Below, piece by piece: positions 9,818-21,204 of a stretch of DNA of 58,000 bases. The position numbers and the translations under genes are program-made. Every line of letters begins with the position of its first letter. Position 1 is the stretch's first letter. The notes beneath the pieces are model-generated. The model saw only the letters and a program-made list of their open reading frames with translations. It was not told the origin of the DNA and ran no database searches. The stretch comes from Cryptomeria japonica (taxonomy: Eukaryota; Streptophyta; Pinopsida; Cupressales; Cupressaceae): NCBI RefSeq assembly GCF_030272615.1, contig NC_081406.1, positions 217,136,997-217,194,996 of the forward strand, in the 5' to 3' direction.

Positions 9818-11825
9818 CAATTTTCAAAACTCCTTTGCTTGATCATGACAAGGGTAATGCATCTTCTTCAAACTCTATCCAAATAGAAAATTACACAAAT
9901 ATTGGTTATAACAATGTCATCAATTTTTTTCAAGTGTCAAATGAGTATGTTTCCACCCTTAGAATAAAGGGACAAGATCTTTCTTGCGTAGTCACCACTC
10001 GTCGATCCAAAATAGTCCTTAAAGGAGCTCCTACAGTTCCTTCCAAATCAACTCCTGTGAGTCAGTATAATCTCCTAGATCATCTAGGAAAGACACCTAC
10101 ACAAATATCAATCCTTGAGTTGTTGAAAATGTCTCCCATGCATCACACAATCCTAGATAAAGCTTTAATTGAGTCCACTATCCCAACAGACATTGATGTT
10201 GACCAGTTTCAAGCTCGAATTGGACATCTAGCTATTTCCCAAATGTTGCATTTTCTGATAATGATATTTCACCTAATAAGCTCCCTCATAATGATCCTTT
10301 ACATCTTGAAGTCTTTGTCCATAATTGCAAAATCTGACGAGTCTTGATATATGACAGAGCAGGTCTTAATATTTGTACCTTGAGAGTGGTCATTGGCCTT
10401 GGTTATACAGAAAATGACATTGATGCTTCCAAAAGAATAACAATCAAAGCATATGATGATGCTGAGCGCCCATCTAAAGGGATAATTACATTACCTATCA
10501 GAGTCAGTCCAATGACAGAAAATACTTTCTTCCAGGTCTTAGACCTCGATCTCCCTTACAATATGATTCTTGGCCGTCCATGGATCCATGCAATGAAAGC
10601 AGTTCCATCCACCTATCATCAATGTTTAAAATATCCTTACAATGGAACTGGGATAACAATTCCAAGAGATCCTAATCCATTTCAATTTTGTGCTACTCTA
10701 AAGGATTCCCCTCAACAGCAAGTCCCAGTCAATAAACAGGCCCACTCACATAGTTATGTGGATCCTAATGAATTGTTAGATGCTGTCAAAGGCAAATTGA
10801 AGATACAGGACCAAGGATGCACAGAATATTCAATGGATCAAACATTCCTCATCGGGAATTTACCAATATCTCCAAAATCATATGGCAAACCACATTTGTT
10901 GCAAAAGTAACCTAAGGTAGTTATTCAATATTAGCCCCCCACTACATTTACAAGATGGGGTGAACTTGACAAAGAAACTTTAGATGATGATGTCATAGAT
11001 TGGCTTTATAAGGATCCAACTGAGACCCCACCTATCAAGTTGCCAGTGGAATGGTATGGACAAGGATTTACTATGTTGTAGAAGAAAGGATATGATGGTT
11101 GTAGTGGCTTAGGCCTAGACAAGAATGGAAGGCTAGAACCTGTTATACCCAAGATGCGACCTCCAACTTTAGGGTTAGGTTTTGTACCATTGCAAATGGG
11201 ATCCTCATCTACCAAAGTGACCACATGTGGAAAGGGGCGTGACTTTGATGATGAAACAACACCTGAGGATACCCAACCTGAAACTGACTCCAATGAATGG
11301 AAGTGGAGTTCTTTTTCTTCTAGCTCCTATGCCCTTGACAATGTTTTCCTTGACCCTGAAGATTCGCTTATGGAAGACAAACATGAAATAACTCCCCCTC
11401 CTAAAACATGTCCTAATGCTTGGATAGAGTCATTCTGGGACCCAAGCTCTGAATCAGATACAAGCAGTTCATACAGTGATACAATGGATGTTTACATCTT
11501 TACCATCTCAGTCCTCTCTCTCCTTAAAACTGATGATGACATGCCCCTTGTCTATCCCCAGCTTATCTAACATGACCAACAAGAACCACTCACATTGGAT
11601 TGTTTTCAAAATGATGAAGCAATTGCAGAATTCCTTGGACAATGAGAAGGCATACCACAAGGTGATCATAAGGCAAGATTTGCTATTGATCTAGATTCCA
11701 CAGCATATTTTGGGGAGTCAACTCCATCTTCTAGTCATCAAAATGAAAAAAGAAAAGAAAAAGTAAAAAATCAAAAGAATAGGTCTTTGAGTTAAAATCG
11801 TAAGGAACTCTCTGATCATGAAAAA
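9818..11825 (+). pseudogene. Protease region with G-patch, Tat-like gypsy, degraded
   Basis: The retropepsin-like part spans about 10290-10640. Its presumed active site reads LIYDRAGLNI, where the lineage normally has D-G after D, so a GGA to AGA change probably inactivated it. The flap-to-C-terminal end is clear in YNMILGRPWIHAMKAVPSTY. A G-patch follows at about 11050-11210: WYGQGFTML, KKGYDGCSGLGLDKNGRLEP, then the proline-rich TLGLGFVPL. G-patches after protease are known in some retroelements and retroviruses and bind RNA. A stop (TAG) lies inside the G-patch. About 11210-11825 is an acidic Ser/Asp-rich linker to RT. Confidence 0.75.
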
Positions 11826-13390
11826 GTGAAAAAAAAACACGTACCTGCAGCTAAAAACCCCCTTGAGGCACCCAAAGGTGGAAGAGTGGACATACCCCCA
11901 TCCAGTCAGGAAAAATCAACATTGCTTGTGGAAATGACCAAAGAGATAAATCTGGGTACACCTAACAACCTAAGATCATCCATTTTTCTGCTTCTCTATC
12001 AAGAAAGGAAAAGATAGATTTTGTCAATTTCTTTCTTGAGAATAAGATCAGTTTTGCATGGTCCTATGTAGATATGCCTGGCCTTGATCCAAAATTAGTC
12101 CTTCATCACTTGCCATTAAAAGCAGATGCCAAACCTGTCAAACAGAAAATCAGAAAGATGCATCCCAGGTGGCTCTCTTGATCAAGGTAGAACTAAAAAA
12201 ATTACTAGATGTGGGCTTTATCAGACCCATTGATTATGCAGACTGGATTTCAAATTTGGTACCAATTAGCAAAATAACTGGAGGCATTAGAATCTATACA
12301 GATTTTAGGGATCTCAATAAAGCATGCCCTAAAGATGATTTTCCACTGCCAAATATAGACATCATAGTTGACATGACTGCTGGATATGAGATGCTTTCAT
12401 TGATGGATGGTTTCTACGGCTATAACCAAATTCACATTGCTCCTAAAGATCAACATAAGACTGCATTCACATGTGCTTGGGGTACTTACTATTGGAATGT
12501 GATGCCCTTTGGTCTTAAAAATGCAGGAGCAACATATCAAAGAGCTATGATGACAATTTTCCTTGATTTCATACATATTTTGATGGAGGACTATGTTGAT
12601 GACTTATTATGCAAATCTGTCACAAGAGATAGTCATCTAGCCATCCTGGGCCCAATCTTTGACTGAATGGAAACTTACAAGCTTAGACTCAATCCAAAGA
12701 AGTGTGTCTTTGGTGTCATAGCTGGCAAATTACTAGGGTACATTGTTTCTCACCGAGGCATCGAAGTCAACCTGGCCAAGGTTAAAACAATAATGGATAT
12801 GCCTCCTCCTTCGAATCTCCATCAACTAAGAAGTCTGTAAGGAAAGTTACATTCAATCCATCAATTTATAGCTTACTTTGCAGACAAATGTCATCCTTTC
12901 TAACATTTATTGCATAACGGTGTCACTATTAAATGGACTGAGCAATGTCAATCAGCATTTCAAGCTCTCAAAGACTATTTGCTATCACCGCCTATTCTAA
13001 TGCCTCCTATAGAAGGAAAGCCATTTATATTGTATATTTTTGCAACTGAAATGGCACAAGGAGTTCTCTTGGCCCAATAGAATGAGAATGACAAAGAGTG
13101 AGCTATTTATTATATCAGCCAGACACTAGTAGACTATGAGCTAAATTATTCAACTATTGAATGGGCATGCTTAGCAGTGGTCTTTGCAACATAGAAACTC
13201 TTACACTATATGTTAAATCACCAGACATTGCTAGTTGCAAAAATTGATCCATTGAAATACTTGCTTAGAAGAGCAGCTTTGATGGGTCACCTAGCAAAGT
13301 GGGTTATGATCCTCAGTGAATTTGAGATTGAGTATATGGAGCAAAAGGCAATAAAAGGGCAAGTCATAGCGGATCAACTTGTAGAGGCTC
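11826..13390 (+). pseudogene. Reverse transcriptase and first RNase H, Tat-like gypsy copy 1
   Basis: RT copies element RNA to DNA, and RNase H removes the RNA strand. RT is at about 12060-12760, with GFIRPIDYADWISNLVP, the catalytic stretch around SLMDGFYGYNQIHIAP, MPFGLKNAGATYQRAM and the YVDDLL active site at about 12592-12609, so the key aspartates are present. The first RNase H (about 12940-13210) has FILYI, AIYYI and ELNYSTIEWACLAVVFA. A frameshift lies near 12165 and stops near 12664, 12840 and 13078. Copy 2 at 21205-22760 is closely similar and better preserved in places. Confidence 0.92.
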
Positions 13391-13891
13391 CTATTTATGA
13401 TGATCATCCCATGTTGACCGATTTTCCAGATGAATTAGTCTTTTCTCTCACATCTTCTAATGAATGGAAGTTATACTTTGATGGATCCCATACCAAGTTC
13501 AGGTCCAAAACTTAGGCATATTGTTTGTCACCCCTCAAGGTGATGCTATTCCCAAGTCCTACAGAATAACTTTCCATTGTACCAATAACAATGCAGAATA
13601 TGAAGCTTTGGTCATAGGACTCCAAGTAGCGGTCCATTGGAACATCACACATTTACAAGTCTATGGAGATTCTCAGTTAGTCATCCGTCAAGTGAATGAT
13701 GACTATGAAACAAAAGATGAAAAGCTTATTCCCTACAAGCATATGGTAGATTTCTTGAAGACAAAATTCATGTCTATCCATTTCAGTCAAGTTACAAGAA
13801 TGCAAAACAAGTTGGCAGATGTGATGGCTACGATTGCTTCCATGTTAAATATGCCCCACAATATGGACAAATGTGAATTTTTGGTCGAATA
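13391..13891 (+). pseudogene. Second, archaeal-type RNase H of the Tat-like element, copy 1
   Basis: A separate RNase H domain lies between the RT-linked RNase H and integrase. This duplication is diagnostic of the Tat/Ogre branch. Its catalytic carboxylates are visible: D in YFDGSHTK, E in NNAEYEALVIGL and D in VYGDSQLVIRQVN. A one-base insertion near 13510 (after FDGSHTKFRS) shifts the frame, whereas copy 2 reads through that point. The domain ends near NMPHNMDKCEFLVE, with a TAG at 13890-13892 where copy 2 has Gln. Confidence 0.88.
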
Positions 13892-15219
13892 GTTGCTTGT
13901 CCCTTCTTTTGACATTCCAATAGCCGATGTGATCTACATTCTTGTTGGTCCTAACTCCCCATGGTACAATGATGTATATCAATATTTGAAATCCCAAACC
14001 TTACCACCTAACCTTTCCGCTAACCAACGTCGAGCCTTCATCCAATAGACAACCAAATATGTCATCATTGTCGATACCCTTTACCGTCATTCCTTTGACC
14101 ATACCCTCCTCAGGTGTTTGGATTTTGACGAAGCACAAATGGCTTTACATGAGGTTCATGATGGTATATGTGGGGGCCATTTCAATGGTCTGAGCTTAGC
14201 CAAAAAGTTAATTCATGCTGGGTATTATTGGCCCACTCTGGAAAAGGATGTTCACGATTTTGTTAAGAAGTGCTACAAATGCCAGATCCATGGAAATTAC
14301 ATTCATGCACCAGCCCAAGAGCTTCATTCTATCATATCTCCATGGCCCTTTTCTCAATGGGGATTGGATCTTATTGGCAAGATTCACTCGACATCTACAA
14401 ATGGACACAAGTTCATCATTACAGCCATAGAGTATTTTACAAAATGGATCGAGGCTATCCCCATGACCTATATCACTGGTGTGTAAATTTCAAAATTCCT
14501 ATTGAATTATATCATATGCAGATATGGGGTTCCCCTTGCCATAGTCACAGATAATGGTCATCCCTTCAAGAATAAAGATGTCAAGAAACTCTATGAAAAG
14601 TTTCATATCCAACATCGTTTCTCTAGTCCATACTATCCACAGGGTAATGGTCAAGCCGAAGCATCAAATAAAACCATTATCAAGATCCTGAAAAAGGTTG
14701 TCAATGACGCTGGTTGAGATTGGCATGTACAATTAAATCCAGCACTATGGGCTTATGGCACTTCTATCCGCACACCTACTTGTGCAACACCTTATTCCTT
14801 GGTGTATGGTGCAGAAGCCATTTTACCCTTGGAAGTGGAGATTCCTTCTTTGTGTGTTTCCTTGCAACATCTGATTGATGATGAGATGCACAGAGTCTCT
14901 TGGTTGCATTAGCTTGAGATGTTAGATGAGAAACATCCCAGCCCTGACACATTTGCAAGCATATCAAAACTGTCTCTGTCGCTCTTATAAAAAGAAGGTC
15001 AATGGACGACACTTCGAAGTGGGAGATCTAGTTTTAAAGGCAAACTGTAAGATTGCACAAACTACTAACATCATCAAAGGCATGTTTGAACCTAATTGGG
15101 TTGGGCCTTTCATAGTGACTGCAGCCTATGGCTCGGGGGCATATCAGCTTGCCACCCTAGAAGGTGAACCTTTGTCTGATCCTATAAATAGCATGCACCT
15201 TCGCAAGTACTGGGCATAA
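13892..15219 (+). pseudogene. Integrase of the Tat-like element, copy 1
   Basis: The HHCC zinc module is at about 14145-14285 (HEVHDGICGGH then CYKCQ). The DDE core has D in QWGLDLIGKI, D in IVTDNGHPF and E in GNGQAEASNKTI, so the catalytic triad is intact here. The C-terminal end reads WVGPFIVTAAYGSGAYQL and HLRKYWA, followed by TAA at 15217-15219. I see no chromodomain, as expected for Tat. Frame breaks occur near 14484 and 14716, with a shift near 14920. Confidence 0.9.
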
Positions 15220-15665
15220 TTTTCTATCAACACTTCTTCAAATATGATCCTAAAAAAAATACAAAAAAATCAAAAAGCTCAAAAACATACAAGAAAATAA
15301 AAAATCTCAAAAAATACAAAAAAAAAAAAGTAAAGAAAAATGATTTGCCCTCTAGTGAAAACCTGGCAAACATGCGCTTTGGGCAAGTACCATGGTGAAA
15401 ACCTAGCAAATAGGTGCCATGTGTAAAAATGATCATTGCTCCATCATCTATCATGACCTCTAACTATGCTTTATCTCTAAAGATTTATCGTGCCTATCCT
15501 TGTCCTGACCCAATGTTCTATTCTAGGCCCGTGATTGGTCAACATCATTGTCTTGCATACTCCATTTCTTGTGCATATGTTTCGGTCTTGGTTTCTATAT
15601 ATGTCTTTTAGATGTGCATTGGGTGCATTCCCCTTGTCATGATCAATCATTGGAACTTTTGAATT
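15220..15665 (+). other. AT-rich spacer after integrase
   Basis: Low-complexity CAAAAA/AGCTC runs (15245-15340) are followed by two copies of GTGAAAACCTRGCAAA (near 15355 and 15392). I see no coding signal. The same region recurs at 24582-25025. Confidence 0.6.
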
Positions 15666-16010
15666 AAAAAACGTCCTGAAATAATCCAAAAAAATTGAAA
15701 ACTGTCCTAAAATAAGCCAAAATTTTTTTTAAAATGTCCTGAAATAATCCAAAAAAATTGAAAAATGTCCTGAAATAATCCAAAAAAAATTGAAAAATGT
15801 CCTAAAATAATCCAAAAATATTGAAAAATGTCCTGAAATAATCCAAAAAAATTGAAAAATGTCCTAAAATAATCCAAAAAAAATTGAAAAATGTCCTAAA
15901 ATAATCCAAAAAAATTGAAAAATGTCCTGAAATAATCCAAAAAAATTGAAAAATGTCTTGAAATAATCCCAAAAAATTTGAAAATGTCCTGAAATAAATA
16001 AATAAAAAAA
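15666..16010 (+). repeat. 31-bp tandem array, about ten full units and a partial
   Basis: The consensus is TGTCCTGAAATAATCC followed by an A-run and TTGAAAAA. Internal copy 2 has about four full units and a partial (25026-25165), so the array changed length. Because 31 is not a multiple of three, the Phe-rich antisense readings are artefacts. Confidence 0.92.
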
Positions 16011-17278
16011 TAAAATAAAAAATAAAATAAAGTCCTAAAAAAATGAACAAAAACATTATAAAACTCACAAAACAAAACAAAAATATATCCCCTTTGTGCA
16101 TAAGGCAGATCACTGAGCATCCCTCCAATGACACGCAATCACACATTGTGCTTTAATGGAATCATGCGCTAACAGATGAACCTTTTTCAATCAAACCAGA
16201 CATTCAAATTGATCACAATTGTCATATCAATCGAACGTTACCACCAATATCATTTGTCCTTGTCACTACTATCATGGGTCTTATACAGGGTGTGGTATAC
16301 TGGAAACTAGACTATGTCCTATCTTAGATGGAGTACCACATGTCCTGAAACCAAACAACATGATCATCTTATCAATGCTTTCAACTTTTGACAATGAAGA
16401 TCAAGATGTTTGTTTGACTTGTTGGAATTAGCTAGTATTATCATTTATTGATTTATCTTCGATCATGTTCCTATGTTGCTCGATGATGTCACTGAGTGAT
16501 TTAGAGTGACCAGGATGGTTCATGGTCTGCTTTCTTTTTTGTTGTGATTGTTGTTTGTGGAATGTTTGTCACAAACTAGGACAACTATATCATTGGATGT
16601 CTATGATAAGTACGTTTGCTTTGTGAGCACCGCACATACCTCAACCCTTGATGTATGTACCCTAGGATGCTTCACTCATTCCTTGTGTGCGATGTGTCTA
16701 TCTTTTGCAAAAAGGGTTGTGTTTCAGCTCTAGCCTTCAATGCCATGATGCTTTACATCCATTTTGCTACATTAAATAAAGGTTCTCACCTACAAAGTGC
16801 ATTAGTGAAAGCAAATTTTTCCTCATCTCTAACTATCCTTTGTTTCATTTCCTCTTACTAACATTTCTTCCGTCAGTTTGGGCAGTCAGTTCAGTCTAGT
16901 GCTTCAATTTCTCCAAACACATATGTTGCATCCTACATTCATTGGTTAGTACATTTGCATTATATCAAACATCACATCAAGCATCACATCAAGAATTTTA
17001 TCCATTTCATATTATAAATGCATCAAAAATACATAAAAATATATCCATACATGTTCCATAATGGTACATAAATAATGCATAAGACATCCATACATGGAAA
17101 ATAAACATACGTCATAACACATTGCATCCCATCATATAGGTGCATATTATATCATATGTCAAAATAATATCAGAGTACAAAATTGGACTGTCTATCCTAA
17201 GTATGGCCCGCAGGCTGACTATATAATATCACACTACATAATGTCAACTATCTCTATCATGTGGAGTACGTGCCTCTG
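16011..17278. other. Non-coding region between 31-bp array and the antisense ORF
   Basis: I see no recognisable gene. Short plus-strand frames (16219-16431, 16548-16861) recur in copy 2 but match nothing known. The stretch 16930-17160 is rich in CATCA and ACATA words. It would contain the 3' end of the antisense PMD transcript. Confidence 0.5.
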
Positions 17279-19117
17279 TCACTAGGTGCTCCCTCTATCC
17301 TCCTCATCCCTGCCATGTCTCAAGGATGATGTTCCTCCTATCTCTAGTCTTGGCTATGGTAGTCTCATAGGTCCACTCACCCCCATGCTGCTCACTGACC
17401 TCTGAGAGCATGCCCTGCTCTCTATCATCGATCATGCCCGATATGATGCTGTTCTCTGCTCTGGTGGAACTGCACTCTCATATAGTGTCCTCCAATGATG
17501 TATCTCCTCTCTGATCTCTACCAACATCTATGCCATCTCACGTGCACTAGCATCCCTAATCGACCCAATGTACTCAGTGACTCTCTGTTCTTCTCCTTAT
17601 GCCTGAGCTATTGCTGTATCTCGAGGCACTGTAAGTCTAGCTATCTCCGCTCTAAACTAATCCTGCTCTATCCTCAAGATAGAATTCTATCTCTCTAATG
17701 TTGCAATGTGATCATACTGACTCACTATGGTAGCCCTGCATATCTCCATCTCCTCTAGGCTAGCTGTCTCCGGCTCTATGGGTATATCCTGCAATGACTC
17801 CTGATCTGTGGAATCTAGCTCATAATCATCATCCCCCTCAGCATCATCTCCATCCTCATCATCCCTCTCATCCTCATCACCGCCCTCATCCTCCTTGTCC
17901 TCATCATCTCCCTCCTCCTCTCGAGCGAGTGGGAAGTCCTCTTGTCTCCTCGGTATGGGAATATTAGGATCTATTAATGGCACTGGCTGGCATCGTGCAA
18001 ACCATCGCTCATACTCCTCTGTCATCCTGATGTCCACCACATCTAATCTCCAATCCCACTGTCTCTACTATAGCTATGTGAAGTCGGTATAGGCTATGTG
18101 TGGCTGAATCATCCTCCCCCATTGACTCGTCTCTCTGTGACATCGGGCAAAGTGAGCAGTCCCTCTAGGTACATCCTGTCTCTCTCCAAACTATCATCTG
18201 ACTCTCTCCAGTAGGTACATCTCAATCACTCTTTGGCAATTCACTGGTTGCCCAATCAAGTATCTCTATTGTGTGCAATATGGTAGCTCGTCACTATCAT
18301 CTGACCATCCTGGGCAATCAAGATATGGCCTCCATGTGAACTCTCTCAATCTGTCTAGCTCATGTCGCCAATACAATATGTATCCAAAAGGACCCTGTCT
18401 CAGTGCTCCCCCATAGTAGTACACATATGGTTGGTGTGGTAATACCTGTCTCTCTGCAATCGGTCGACATATGGCTATGTGCTCAAATGCCCATACCTTT
18501 AACAGTGTGACTCCATAGCTCAATGTCTGCACCACCTGATATGCTATCTGATGCAAATAAAAATACAGCATAGCCAGTACACATGGTCCCCATGCATACA
18601 CCGTGTCCTCTGTCATCATCTGCTCTAGCACTCTTCCCCATCCAATAGGGAATCCATGTCCCCATCTGTCCCCTGCTAGTAGACATGCTATCACCACTGC
18701 TATCACCACATATCGTCGATCATACTCTGATGCCATGGTCTCCCAGCCAATCTCCCTCTCTATGATATCCAAATCATCTACGTCGCACTCAAATAATATG
18801 CACAACATGTCTCTCCCTATCACTAGGTCATACTCTATCATCTCCCCATGAATCAGAATGTAGAGGATACGCCATACATCCTCTAGTGTCACAGTCACCT
18901 CTCCAGTCGGCAGATGGAATGAGGAAGTCTCTGAATGCCATCACTCTGCCAATGCGGTAAGCAGTCCTATGTTTGCCTGAATCTCGGGCATGAATGTGAT
19001 GTAATATATTCCAAGTCCTACTAATGTATCTCTGTCCATGCTTCTGAGTCTATGTCGTAACATGAAGCAGTCAGGTCGGTTCTCCCGCGTGATCAATGGA
19101 TACTGTCGGCTCTGCAT
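17279..19117 (-). pseudogene. Antisense plant mobile domain (PMD) ORF, copy 1
   Basis: A single minus-strand frame of 613 codons runs from ATG at 19117 to a stop at 17279-17281, broken only by scattered stops. Its first ~380 codons match the plant mobile domain (the MAIN/PP7-long-form-like family). Markers are SSFHLPTGE, VTVTLEDVWRILYILIHGE, HGFPIGWGRVLEQMM, a Trp/Tyr-rich YYGGALRQGPFGYILYW and DRLREFTWRPYLDCPGW. A strongly Asp/Glu-rich segment follows (about 17820-17930), then a coiled coil with ATLER and EIARL. PMD proteins act in plant silencing and also occur in transposons. The position, antisense between integrase and the 3' LTR, matches the extra ORF of Tat elements. Stops include a CGA-to-TGA change near 18942 and TAG at 18263-18265, both absent in copy 2. 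Confidence 0.8.
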
Positions 19118-19930
19118 CACAATTGGGGCACACTTTGTCAGTTTTAGGGTTTGCTCCTATGAGCTACATTTCCTTGCTTCATGTCCAAATCAGGGTGTTT
19201 ATAATCTATTTTGACCTGTCCTACCCTTATCCCCCCTTTTTGGATCATTTGCATGATGTTTTCGACCAAAATTGAGTTCCCAGTGAACAACTACGCCTGT
19301 GTGTTGTATCTTGCACCTATGTTGCATTGACTTGCACCTATGTATCCTACACAAGCATAGGATATCCTACACAAGTGTAGGATGCACTCACACAGGCACA
19401 GAAATCAGTTTCTGCATTCTCTGTGGGCCTCGCAATGTCCTGCAAGCAAGTCAAATTCATAAAATTGACAATATGGGTTTTTGAGATACATACTGCTGCT
19501 CCCACATCATCCAGTCATCTGTAAGTGCATACATTTTCTCTAAGGTGATATGGCATTGGAATGTTCACCATCTCTTTGCAAGCATCCTTTTCTAGACCAA
19601 CAAATTCTCCTCTTTGGCTACTGCAAATGAACAATTTTTCGTCTCCTTGTCTCATTTATAGATCTTTGTCAGTGCATAGATGGATGTGCACTCTCTCCAT
19701 CTCGTGCTGGTCATGGTCTTTTGTGCCTTCAATTGCTTGTCATTCATGCATCCGCTCCATGATTTTCAGTTTGTTTGCTCCTATCATGTTCTATCATTAT
19801 TATCGATCAATTGGCCTCTTTTCTGGATGTTTCCGGCCAATTCCTTGAGGGGGCATGCATATGTCATTGTCATTAACTGGGGCATTTTCATTATTGTTCT
19901 TTGAAACAACGCTTGAAATCGCATTGTCTC
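19118..19930. other. 3' region between the antisense ORF start and the PPT
   Basis: This stretch is upstream of the antisense ORF, so it should hold that gene's promoter and leader. At about 19290-19400 it contains three forward and three reverse-complement versions of the YGCCTRTGT motif found in the gag leader, forming an imperfect inverted repeat. The rest has no recognisable gene. Plus-strand frames at 19561-19904 are conserved in copy 2 only as part of the overall duplication. Confidence 0.55.
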
Positions 19931-19944
19931 AAAGAGGGGCAAAA
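19931..19944 (+). other. Polypurine tract before LTR2
   Basis: AAAGAGGGGCAAAA directly precedes the LTR start TGTAGA. This is the expected plus-strand primer site and shows that LTR2 is the 3' LTR of internal copy 1. Confidence 0.88.
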
Positions 19945-21204
19945 TGTAGATGTCTAAAAATGGTCAACGCTTGCGGAGTCATACTTTAACATTTGTGCAT
20001 TGCCTTGTTTTAGGGTTTTTATGTCGCATTAACATTTCTTCTATGTTGCATACTTGGTCTTTATCATTTGTGAGCATCGAGTCCTTCTTCTACATTCTTC
20101 ATTTGCTTTGCTTTCAATTTTGGTCTTGTCGATAACAAATCTTCAATCATGATTTTGGTCGATCTTATCCTATCGCATCAATGTGCATGCTCATTTGTCA
20201 TCATTTTGGACATCGTCAATCCTAATTAGGGTTTTGTCCTCTTTTCAATCTTGTCATTTTGTGATCGATTTGTCATCGATCATTATCCTCTTATCAATCT
20301 TGTCATCTTGCGATTGATTTGTCATCAATCGTTGTCATTTTCAATCTTGTCATCTTGCAATCAATTTTTCATATATCATTGTCATTTTCAATCTTGTCAT
20401 CATGTGATCGATTTGCCATCAATCGTTGTCATTTCCAATCTTGTCATCTTGCGATCAATTTGTCATCAATCATTGTCATTTTCAATCTTGTCATTTTTGC
20501 AATCAATTTGTCATCGATCGTCGTCCTTCTCAATCATGTCAATTTCGATCAGTTAGTCATTGTTCCTCATCAATTGGCGCATTTATCAATCAAATCACTT
20601 ATCAATATTGGTCCTTTGTCAATCAGAATCATGATCAAATCAAATTGATATCAATTATCTTTTGTCAAGACCTAATTGTCATCCTTGCATTTCTAATTCA
20701 TCTTCTAGGGTTTCATGATTTATTCATTTAACCTTGTTTGTCCTTTCTCCCTCTAGGTTAAATAGTTTATTTATCCTAAGTCTTCTTGTCAAAATTAAAT
20801 ATTTATTTAATTGGCTAATTAATTCCTCCCTCTTTCTGAATTAATTAATGATTGAAAAATTATTAATTAATTTACCTAATTTACCTAATTTTCCAATTTA
20901 CCTAATTTCCTAATTTTCATCAATTTCTAATTCCTAATTTCCTAATTTCTAATTCAAGTAATTTTCAATTTTCTCCTATTTTTCTCCTAATTTCATGGGA
21001 ATGACATTTCTATTTGTCATAATTTGTCATAATTGTCAATCAATCAATTTTGAATAGCTATTTGTCATAATGATCAATCAATCAATCTTGCATAGAAAGT
21101 GTCAGTTTGTCATAATTTGTCATAATTGTCATTCTTTATTTGAAATTTCCTTTCAAATCTCTTCATGCTAATCTTGTCATCTCTCCAATTTGTCTATAAA
21201 AGAC
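19945..21204 (+). repeat. LTR2, truncated, fused to internal sequence
   Basis: It matches LTR1 from its start through TCTCCAATTTGTCTATAAA. It then jumps at about 21201 to sequence equivalent to 11837 onward (CGTACCT). The missing part is the last ~330 bases of the LTR plus the leader, gag and protease of the second internal region. The break falls at the TATA box. Confidence 0.88.

Noticed and set aside
14208-14554. Alternative-frame readings over the Tat integrase (also 23598-23846)
   Set aside because: They overlap the integrase HHCC and DDE motifs in another frame and have no independent support.
7020-15219. Possible endogenous pararetrovirus or retrovirus with an env gene
   Set aside because: Gag, protease, RT, dual RNase H and integrase with LTRs fit Tat-type gypsy. 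There is no movement protein, no envelope-like ORF and no sense-strand gene after integrase.
15666-16010. CRISPR-like regular repeats
   Set aside because: Units are directly adjacent with no unique spacers, the DNA is eukaryotic, and no cas gene is present. It is a minisatellite.
15802-16146. Phe-rich antisense frame resembling a membrane protein
   Set aside because: It is created by the 31-bp repeat, whose A-runs read as Phe on the minus strand. It vanishes in copy 2, where the array is shorter.
17895-18092. Ser-rich plus-strand frames opposite the PMD acidic region (also 27058-27294)
   Set aside because: They are the complement of GAT/GAG codons in the antisense gene, and the minus-strand frame has clear domain homology.
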